Source: DASZTU01 sp035493835
GTDB lineage: Bacteria; Pseudomonadota; Alphaproteobacteria; Rhizobiales; Devosiaceae
Length of the DNA stretch: 19,909 nucleotides
Assembly: GCA_035493835.1 (NCBI GenBank)
Contig: DATJHO010000123.1
Span: 1-19,909 of the forward strand
Reading direction: 5' to 3'
The notes below the pieces were generated by a model. The model was not told where the DNA came from and did no database searches. It worked only from the letters and a program-made list of their open reading frames with translations. Positions 15,474 through 19,909 of this stretch are shown here, one piece after another. A program made the position numbers and the translations under genes. Positions within the stretch are counted from its first letter, which is position 1. Each line of letters opens with the position of its first letter.

Positions 15474-16106
15474 ATGCCCGATTATCCCCAGTCACCCACG
15501 CCTGCTGAGCCGTCCGCGCCAGCATCCGCATCCGACCAGATGGGGGTGTCGCCCGAGCCCCCCGCTTCACCCGAGGAGCTTCGTCAGGCAGCAATGTCCG
15601 AAGCCGCCCAGGTCAAGGAGGCTGCCGCTGCGCAGATGTCGCAGGCGACGGAGAGGGCGAGGCGCTTCGCCGAAGACAGCAAGAATGTCGCGGCCGAAAG
15701 GCTGAGCGGCGTTTCCTCCGCAATCCACCGGGTCGCCGACCAACTCAGCGCGGACCAGGCGACCGCGCCGGTGGCGGGCTATGCCCACGACCTTGCCGGC
15801 GGAATCAGCCGCATGTCGGAGAACGTCCGGAGCAACAGCATCGACGATCTAGTTGCCGTGGTTCAGGATTTTGGCCGCCGCCAGCCCGTCGCTTTTCTAG
15901 GCGCCTCGGCGCTGGCCGGCTTCGTCGCCAGCCGGTTCGTGATGGCTTCCGCCCACCGGCGACATGGCCTCGAAGGCACCGCATCCGCCGATGACCAGCA
16001 GGATGCAATGGAATTCGCCAGCACATCGGCACCCTATCCGGGCGACACCCCGTCCTCAGAGGAGACCGGAGCGCCCAGCGGCACAAATGGAGGGACAATC
16101 AGATGA
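15474..16106 (+). CDS. Nutrient-deprivation-induced-like membrane-associated protein
   Basis: A 210-residue protein. Residues 1-40 are Pro/Ala/Ser-rich and disordered-looking, about 40-110 form an Ala-rich charged helical region (AEDSKNVAAERLSGV), about 125-140 read IDDLVAVVQDFGRRQP, and a membrane segment follows (VAFLGASALAGFVASRF, about 140-157). The C-terminus is acidic and Ser/Thr-rich. The FGRRQPVAFLGA-type segment is typical of rhizobial proteins annotated as nutrient deprivation-induced; exact function is unknown. The ATG at 15474 has AGAAGGAGA upstream and is preferred to the earlier in-frame start at 15414. Its stop overlaps the next ATG (ATGA), so the three-gene cluster is one unit, as with the E. 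coli yqjCDEK group. Confidence 0.75.
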   Translation: MPDYPQSPTPAEPSAPASASDQMGVSPEPPASPEELRQAAMSEAAQVKEAAAAQMSQATERARRFAEDSKNVAAERLSGVSSAIHRVADQLSADQATAPVAGYAHDLAGGISRMSENVRSNSIDDLVAVVQDFGRRQPVAFLGASALAGFVASRFVMASAHRRHGLEGTASADDQQDAMEFASTSAPYPGDTPSSEETGAPSGTNGGTIR

Positions 16107-16519
16107 CCACGGAAACCCGCTCCGGACCCATCGGCGAACTGGTCGGCGGATTGGCGACCGACTTATCAGCCCTGTTCCAGAAGGAAATGGAACTGGCGAG
16201 GACCGAAGCCTCTGAGAAATTCGGCTCCGCGCTCGGCGGCGTTGAGCTGCTGCTCGTCGCCGCGGTAATCGGAATCGGGGCGGTCGTGGTGCTTTTCCAG
16301 GCCATCGTCACCGCCCTCTCCGTTTCCTTCGTCGCCAACGGCATGGGCCTTCTCAGTGCCAATTTGCTGGCGACCTTGATCGTCTTCGTTGTCGCCGGGG
16401 TCATCGCCTGGGCGCTGGTTGCCCGCGGCCGCGCGACCCTCAATGCCAGCAATCTCAAACTGGAGAGGACCACGACATCGCTGTCGCGTGGGGCCGCCGC
16501 CGTGAAGGAGAGATTCTGA
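16103..16519 (+). CDS. Holin-superfamily (DUF1469-like, YqjE-like) membrane protein
   Basis: A 138-residue inner-membrane protein. An amphipathic N-terminal helix (LATDLSALFQKEMELARTEA) is followed by two membrane helices (about 48-72 and 84-107) and a charged tail. The ELARTEASEKF stretch and the two-helix layout fit the Phage_holin_3_6 family, whose chromosomal members such as YqjE are not phage lysis proteins. Function is unknown; an envelope-stress role is inferred from its partners. GGAGGG precedes the ATG. It overlaps the upstream stop by ATGA and the downstream start by TGATG. Confidence 0.85.
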   Translation: MTTETRSGPIGELVGGLATDLSALFQKEMELARTEASEKFGSALGGVELLLVAAVIGIGAVVVLFQAIVTALSVSFVANGMGLLSANLLATLIVFVVAGVIAWALVARGRATLNASNLKLERTTTSLSRGAAAVKERF

Positions 16520-17565
16520 TGGACACTCATGGAAAAACCGCGGCCCAGCTTGAACTGGAAGTGGCGGAACAGCGCGAGCGGCTCGAAAGACGAGTAGCCG
16601 AACTGCAGCAGCGGATGTCCGCCGGGCGGATTGTGGACGAGGTCCTGAACTACGCCAAATCGTCTGGCGGCAACGATTTCGTCACCAATCTCGGGCGCAG
16701 CGTCCGGGTCAATCCGATGCCGGTCGCGCTGACGGGAATTGGGCTCGCGTGGCTCATGACGCGCGCCAATTCCAACTCTGCGATCAATTCCAGGTCCGCA
16801 GCGGACGACCAAGGCGACTGGGCCAGCTCCTCCGAGCAGGGCGAAAGATACCCCTTTGCCCGTGTAAGAGGGGCCTCGCTCAGGCGAATTCGTCAGGCTT
16901 CGGATGATGGGGGACAGCGATTTAGCGAGTTCACCGACGAAGCGGGCGCCAGGTTCAAGGCGAGGACCGATGACTTGGGTGGGCGAGCCGGGCACTTTGC
17001 CGACGAAACGGGTGCCCTTTATCGCGGGTTCGTCGATGAGGCCGGAAATCGCGTTCGCGAGTTCCTGGATGAAGCCGGCAACCGCATTGGCGACGCACAA
17101 GGCTGGACTTCCGATAGATGGGAGGGCGCCAGCGAGCGCCTGAGCAATATAGGCGACACGGTTACCAACCGAGTTGGCCTGGTTGCGGACCGGGCCGCCG
17201 AACTGCGCCGGCGCGCGTCGGGAGCCGGCAGCCGGCTGCAGAGCAATGCTGGATCGGCGGGCAAGACCATGGTGGACTTGCTGCAACAGCAACCCTTGAT
17301 CGCCGGCGCTCTCGCATTCGCCGTCGGCGCCGCCCTGGCCGCAGCCTTGCCCCCCACCCGCAGGGAGGACAGGTTGATCGGCGCCCCCGCCGACCAGCTC
17401 AAAGCTCGCGGCGCAAGGGCCGCTGGCGCCGCCTACGAAGAAGGCAGGGAACGTGTCGCCGACGCGCTGGAACAGGCACGGGGCGAAGCCGGCTCGATCT
17501 ATAGCCGCGCCAAGGAAGAGCTCGCGAGCGACACCGGCGCCGAGGACAAGGGCCGCCTCCACTGA
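16519..17565 (+). CDS. DUF3618 protein with six 11-residue LEA-like repeats
   Basis: A 348-residue protein. The N-terminus holds the DUF3618 pattern: a charged coiled-coil helix (LELEVAEQRERLERRVAEL, about 11-29) and a short membrane segment after NPMPVAL (about 65-82). Residues 127-192 are six tandem 11-residue units of consensus x-x-D-E-x-G-x-R, described separately. A second hydrophobic segment follows QQQP (about 263-282), then an Ala/Glu/Arg-rich C-terminal helix. It looks like a membrane-tethered, mostly helical stress protein. AAGGAGA precedes the ATG, which overlaps the upstream stop (TGATG). DUF3618 proteins often sit beside holin-family genes; their biochemical role is not known. 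Confidence 0.8.
   Translation: MDTHGKTAAQLELEVAEQRERLERRVAELQQRMSAGRIVDEVLNYAKSSGGNDFVTNLGRSVRVNPMPVALTGIGLAWLMTRANSNSAINSRSAADDQGDWASSSEQGERYPFARVRGASLRRIRQASDDGGQRFSEFTDEAGARFKARTDDLGGRAGHFADETGALYRGFVDEAGNRVREFLDEAGNRIGDAQGWTSDRWEGASERLSNIGDTVTNRVGLVADRAAELRRRASGAGSRLQSNAGSAGKTMVDLLQQQPLIAGALAFAVGAALAAALPPTRREDRLIGAPADQLKARGARAAGAAYEEGRERVADALEQARGEAGSIYSRAKEELASDTGAEDKGRLH
16897..17094 (+). repeat. Six 33-bp coding repeats (11-residue units) in the DUF3618 gene
   Basis: Residues 127-192 divide without gaps into ASDDGGQRFSE, FTDEAGARFKA, RTDDLGGRAGH, FADETGALYRG, FVDEAGNRVRE and FLDEAGNRIGD. Asp-Glu/Asp at positions 3-4 and Gly at position 6 recur in all; the last two units are most alike. 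An 11-residue period is typical of LEA group 3 and other helices that fold on membranes or on drying. This resemblance is in pattern only. Confidence 0.8.
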
Positions 17566-17601
17566 TCCCACCGGCGGGGTGGCGCGCCCTCCCCGCCCAC
17601 C

Positions 17602-17631
17602 GCCCGGCCATGCGCGGTCCGCGCGCCGGGC
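17602..17631 (+). terminator. Probable terminator of the stress cluster
   Basis: GCCCGGC (17602-17608) pairs with GCCGGGC (17625-17631), and inside it GCGCG (17612-17616) pairs with CGCGC (17620-17624) around a three-base loop, with a CAT bulge. The stem is very stable and starts 37 bp after the DUF3618 stop. The T-run (TTTT, 17643-17646) is about 11 bases away, so termination may be imperfect. Confidence 0.5.
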
Positions 17632-17727
17632 CGGACGCTGACTTTTGCTTCAAAACCTGACCTGTATTTCTCTATTTGGGACTGCGCGGCTAACCGGGAT
17701 TGAGCAGGAAGTTACGGGAACCTTCGG

Positions 17728-17936
17728 TTAGGCGTTGGAGCTAGGTAGAAGCGGCGGCAACTTGAACGTCCGCAGCGCGAGCGTGCTGTGCGCCAGGACC
17801 CACCGATTGATGGCCGAGAGTGAGGGGGTTCGGGCCTCCCCAAAGCGCGCCTCACAAGCCCCTCTAATGTCCCTTCTGAGGCACCCCGCCTGGCAGCCTC
17901 GACAACGAACGCCGCCAACTCGTCATCGTGCGCAAT
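17728..17936 (-). pseudogene. Frameshifted remnant of a small helix-turn-helix-like gene
   Basis: One minus-strand frame reads IAHDDELAAFVVEAARRGAS (from 17936), and a second frame reads RDIRGACEARFGEARTPS, then LSAINRW, ending at a TAA at 17730-17728. Joining the two near 17870 gives a continuous protein-like sequence whose middle (RGAS, RDIRGACEARFG, RTPSLSAINRW) resembles a helix-turn-helix. No start codon is seen in the first frame upstream of a TTG at 17918. The family is not recognised. A phage or mobile-element origin is possible but unproven. Confidence 0.3.
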
Positions 17937-18126
17937 CGGGGAGCGCGGCGGGAGTGGTCGCCGGGTTTTCAGGTGTAGCGCCTCGCCTACCGGAGCACCC
18001 TCGTGGCGCCGCGCACCGTCATCGACCTGGACCGCACGAAGCTTTTTTTGGCCGCCGCTGCTGCCGGAATCACTCTTGGAGCCGAAGAGCGCGCCTGATC
18101 AAGCATTTAGCGCCGGTAGCCCATGC

Positions 18127-18166
18127 GCCAGCCTCAAATAGCTCTGCGCCGCCAGTCTCAAATAGC
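18127..18166 (+). repeat. Two 16-bp direct repeats, 24-bp period
   Basis: GCCAGCCTCAAATAGC at 18127-18142 and GCCAGTCTCAAATAGC at 18151-18166 differ at one base. They lie about 45 bp upstream of the lexA promoter. Could be a small tandem duplication or a pair of protein sites. Confidence 0.5.
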
Positions 18167-18207
18167 GTTCGCCGCTTCACCTCAGCTACCCCATATTCAG
18201 CTCGCTG

Positions 18208-18236
18208 TTGCAGAACAGAACTGGAACACCTATAGA
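18208..18236 (+). promoter_or_regulatory. Candidate lexA promoter
   Basis: TTGCAG (18208-18213) and TATAGA (18231-18236) are exactly 17 bases apart, with the -10 box 43 bp before the lexA ATG. Matches to consensus are partial (three and four of six), but both SOS boxes are placed where they would block this promoter. Confidence 0.45.
18213..18227 (-). promoter_or_regulatory. SOS box (LexA operator) in the promoter spacer
   Basis: GAAC-AGAACTG-GAAC is the complement of the alphaproteobacterial LexA box GTTC-N7-GTTC. It overlaps the space between the -35 and -10 boxes. Confidence 0.65.
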
Positions 18237-18238
18237 TC

Positions 18239-18253
18239 GTTCAGTCTTTGTTC
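18239..18253 (+). promoter_or_regulatory. SOS box (LexA operator) at the transcription start region
   Basis: GTTC-AGTCTTT-GTTC is an exact GTTC-N7-GTTC box, directly after the -10 box and 26 bp before the lexA ATG. Together with the upstream box it indicates self-repression by LexA. Confidence 0.8.
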
Positions 18254-18279
18254 CGATTCTCGAGGCATGGGGTCCGGCG

Positions 18280-19014
18280 ATGCTCACGCGGAAACAGCAT
18301 GAACTGCTCATGTTCATTCATGATCGGATGAAGGAGAGCGGCATCCCGCCATCTTTCGACGAAATGAAGGACGCGCTTGATCTCAGGTCGAAATCGGGGA
18401 TCCACCGCCTGATCACGGCGCTGGAGGAGCGAGGCTTCATCCGCCGGCTGCCGAACCGGGCCCGCGCGCTGGAAGTGATCAAGCTGCCCGACTCGATGAA
18501 CCCCTCGCTGGGCGGGCGGCGGGCGAAGTTTGAGCCCAGCGTCATCGAGGGAACTCTCGGCCGGGTAGCGGCGCCGCCGGCTCGGTCGAATGTCTCGACG
18601 CTTTCGCCGCCGTCCAGCAGCGAATTCGCGCGGCCTGTCGCCATTCCGGTGATGGGGCGCATCGCGGCGGGCACGCCGATCGAAGCCATCCAGTCCCACA
18701 GCCACACCATCACGGTGCCGCCCGAAATGCTCGGGCCCGGCGAGCACTATGCGCTCGAAGTCCGCGGCGATTCGATGATCGACGCCGGCATCTTCGATGG
18801 CGACACCGTACTGATCCGCAAGCAGGACAGCGCCGGAACGGGCGAGATCGTGGTCGCCCTGGTCGACGATGAAGAGGCAACGCTCAAGCGGCTCCGCAAG
18901 CGTGGCAACTCGGTGGCGCTCGAAGCCGCCAATCCCGCCTATGAGACTCGCATTTTCGGCCCCGATCGGGTGAAGGTTCAGGGCCGGCTCGTCGGTTTGC
19001 TGCGCAAGTACTGA
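18280..19014 (+). CDS. lexA: SOS-response repressor LexA
   Basis: LexA represses DNA-damage genes and cleaves itself when stimulated by RecA filaments. The 244-residue protein has the alphaproteobacterial size. An N-terminal winged helix (MLTRKQHELL, then SFDEMKDALDLRSKSGIHRL at 25-44) binds the SOS box. A long linker follows. The self-cleavage bond is Ala130-Gly131 (GRIAAGTP). The serine-lysine pair is Ser165 (VRGDSM) and Lys203 (TLKRL). The ATG at 18280 is chosen because the family N-terminus begins there; the upstream part of the frame crosses the SOS boxes. In related genomes the gene often follows moeA directly; here the accessory block separates them. Confidence 0.97.
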   Translation: MLTRKQHELLMFIHDRMKESGIPPSFDEMKDALDLRSKSGIHRLITALEERGFIRRLPNRARALEVIKLPDSMNPSLGGRRAKFEPSVIEGTLGRVAAPPARSNVSTLSPPSSSEFARPVAIPVMGRIAAGTPIEAIQSHSHTITVPPEMLGPGEHYALEVRGDSMIDAGIFDGDTVLIRKQDSAGTGEIVVALVDDEEATLKRLRKRGNSVALEAANPAYETRIFGPDRVKVQGRLVGLLRKY

Positions 19015-19067
19015 CGCGGGCTCAATGCCGCGGCCGCTGTATCGATCAGGTTCCCGGACAGGTTTTT

Positions 19068-19763
19068 ATGATCCCTATCGTACTCGTTCCCGGGCTGCTT
19101 TGCTCGGCCGAACTTTTTGCGCCGCAGATTGCGGCTTTGTGGCCTTACGGGCCCATCACAGTCGCTTCGACGTTGCAGGGTGAAACCATCGCCGGTATGG
19201 CCGCGGCCATACTCGCGTCAGCGCCGCCGCGGTTTGCCCTCGCCGGCCTGTCGATGGGTGGGTACATCTGCTTCGAGATCATGCGGCAGGCCCCGGAACG
19301 CGTCCTAAAACTGGCCCTGCTCGATACCTCCGCCCGCCCCGATACCGCTGAACAGCCCGCACAGCGTCGGGCGATTGTCGCGCAGGCGCGAAATGGCGGG
19401 TTTGAGGAATTGCTCGCGGCGGTGATAGGCCCTTTTGCGCATTCAACGCGTCACGACGATCCGGCGCTGCGCGAGATCAACGTCCGCATGGGCCTTGCCG
19501 TCGGTGTGGAGCACTTCGCCAGGCAGCAGGAGGCCATTATGGCCCGGGTTGACTCTCGGCCTAGCCTTCCGGCCATCGCCGTGCCCACGCTCGTCCTCGT
19601 CGGCGATAGCGACCCGCTGACCCCGCCCGAACTTTCCGAAGAGATTGCGGCGGCCATTCCCCGCGCCCGGCTGGTCGTAGTGCCGCAATGCGGTCACTGC
19701 TCGACCATCGAGCAACCCGAGGCGGTCAATCGCGCCCTGATCGAGTGGATCACCGGGCCGTAG
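19068..19763 (+). CDS. Alpha/beta-hydrolase fold enzyme
   Basis: A 231-residue single-domain hydrolase, probably cytoplasmic, since no signal peptide is visible. It has the oxyanion region LVPGLLCS near the N-terminus, the nucleophile Ser62 in GLSMGG, an acid residue in VGDSDPLTPP (Asp180 or Asp182) and His210 in QCGHCS. The substrate cannot be told from sequence; esterases and lactonases of this size are similar. It begins 53 bp after lexA with its own ATG and a weak upstream ribosome site, so cotranscription with lexA is possible but unproven. Its 3' end overlaps the convergent VOC gene by 14 bp. Confidence 0.9.
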   Translation: MIPIVLVPGLLCSAELFAPQIAALWPYGPITVASTLQGETIAGMAAAILASAPPRFALAGLSMGGYICFEIMRQAPERVLKLALLDTSARPDTAEQPAQRRAIVAQARNGGFEELLAAVIGPFAHSTRHDDPALREINVRMGLAVGVEHFARQQEAIMARVDSRPSLPAIAVPTLVLVGDSDPLTPPELSEEIAAAIPRARLVVVPQCGHCSTIEQPEAVNRALIEWITGP

Positions 19764-19909
19764 CGGCAGGCCTCTCCTCGTAAGAACTGACCTCGACGAG
19801 GTTGCGGTCCGGATCGCGGAAGTAGATCGAGAGCATTTGGCCGCGCGCCCCGTTCCGCGCGATGGGCCCGACCTCGATCTCGACAGCCTCGCGTTTGAGG
19901 TGGGCAACG
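19750..19909 (-). CDS. VOC-family (glyoxalase/bleomycin-resistance-like) protein, C-terminal part
   Basis: The last 52 codons of a minus-strand gene that continues past the right edge. They read GPIARNGARGQ, LSIYFRDPDRNLVEVSSY, a classic end of a VOC domain in which the Glu of NLVEVS is a metal ligand in active members. The stop is the TGA at 19752-19750. Function cannot be set from this part; short VOC proteins of this type are often annotated as lyase-like or resistance-like without evidence. It overlaps the end of the hydrolase gene tail to tail. Confidence 0.85.
   Translation of the reverse strand, partial: VAHLKREAVEIEVGPIARNGARGQMLSIYFRDPDRNLVEVSSYEERPAATAR

Larger units (their letters stand above)
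17566..18279. other. 714-bp gap between the stress cluster and lexA
   Basis: Contains a strong GC hairpin (17602-17631), a 7-bp inverted repeat (CTAACCG 17690-17696, CGGTTAG 17725-17731), a probable frameshifted gene remnant on the minus strand (17728-17936), a pair of 16-bp direct repeats (18127-18166) and the lexA control region (18208-18253). A plus-strand frame from 17880 to 18098 is interrupted by a TAG at 17976 and is not convincing. No intact gene is supported. Confidence 0.6.

Noticed and set aside
16103..17565. Prophage fragment, suggested by the holin-family protein
   Set aside because: No endolysin, portal, capsid or integrase genes nearby. The partners and promoter fit a chromosomal stress cluster.
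17735..18235. 166-codon plus-strand open frame before lexA
   Set aside because: Arg/Ser/Pro-rich shadow composition, no recognisable motif, and it runs through the lexA promoter and the first SOS box.
9987..18279. Accessory block as a defence or end-joining system
   Set aside because: A ligase homologue is present, but there is no Ku, nuclease, helicase, polymerase or toxin gene with it, and the holin-family protein is of the chromosomal YqjE-like type.

Overview
The window is chromosomal DNA of a GC-rich alphaproteobacterium. The best guess is Hyphomicrobiales, possibly Devosia-like; this is inferred from gene order, the GTTC-N7-GTTC SOS boxes and the EcfG-type promoters, not from a database match. 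No rRNA, tRNA, CRISPR array or intact transposase was seen.

Left part (1-1910), minus strand: the first codons of pyrG, then secG with a long Ala/Pro/Ser-rich tail and a terminator, then tpiA. A divergent region with a perfect 17-bp palindrome separates tpiA from the rightward operon.

Core operon (1911-9986), plus strand: a PpiD/SurA-like periplasmic foldase gene, trpE, trpG, trpD, an uncharacterised five-helix membrane protein, trpC, moaC and moeA. Genes are tightly packed, several with ATGA or TGATG overlaps. The Trp enzymes run from chorismate to indole-3-glycerol phosphate, except the TrpF step; trpF and trpBA are not here. MoaC and MoeA act early and late in molybdenum cofactor synthesis.

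Accessory block (9987-18279): in several relatives moeA is followed closely by lexA, but here about 8.3 kb intervenes. It starts with intergenic repeats, including an inverted pair of REP-like units. A leftward operon follows: an IolI-like TIM-barrel sugar isomerase (TTG start), a periplasmic sugar-binding protein, a permease and a single-domain ATPase, probably for a cyclitol or sugar. Rightward come a LigD-type DNA ligase homologue that has lost its catalytic lysine, then a three-gene envelope/stress cluster: a nutrient-deprivation-induced-like protein, a holin-superfamily membrane protein, and a DUF3618 protein with six 11-residue repeats. The ligase has an exact EcfG-type promoter (GGAAC-N16-CGTT). 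The cluster and the transporter operon each have a one-mismatch version, so the block may belong partly to the general stress response. A 714-bp gap with a frameshifted gene remnant ends it.

Right part (18280-19909): lexA with two SOS boxes placed over its promoter, an alpha/beta hydrolase, and the C-terminal end of a convergent, overlapping VOC-family gene.
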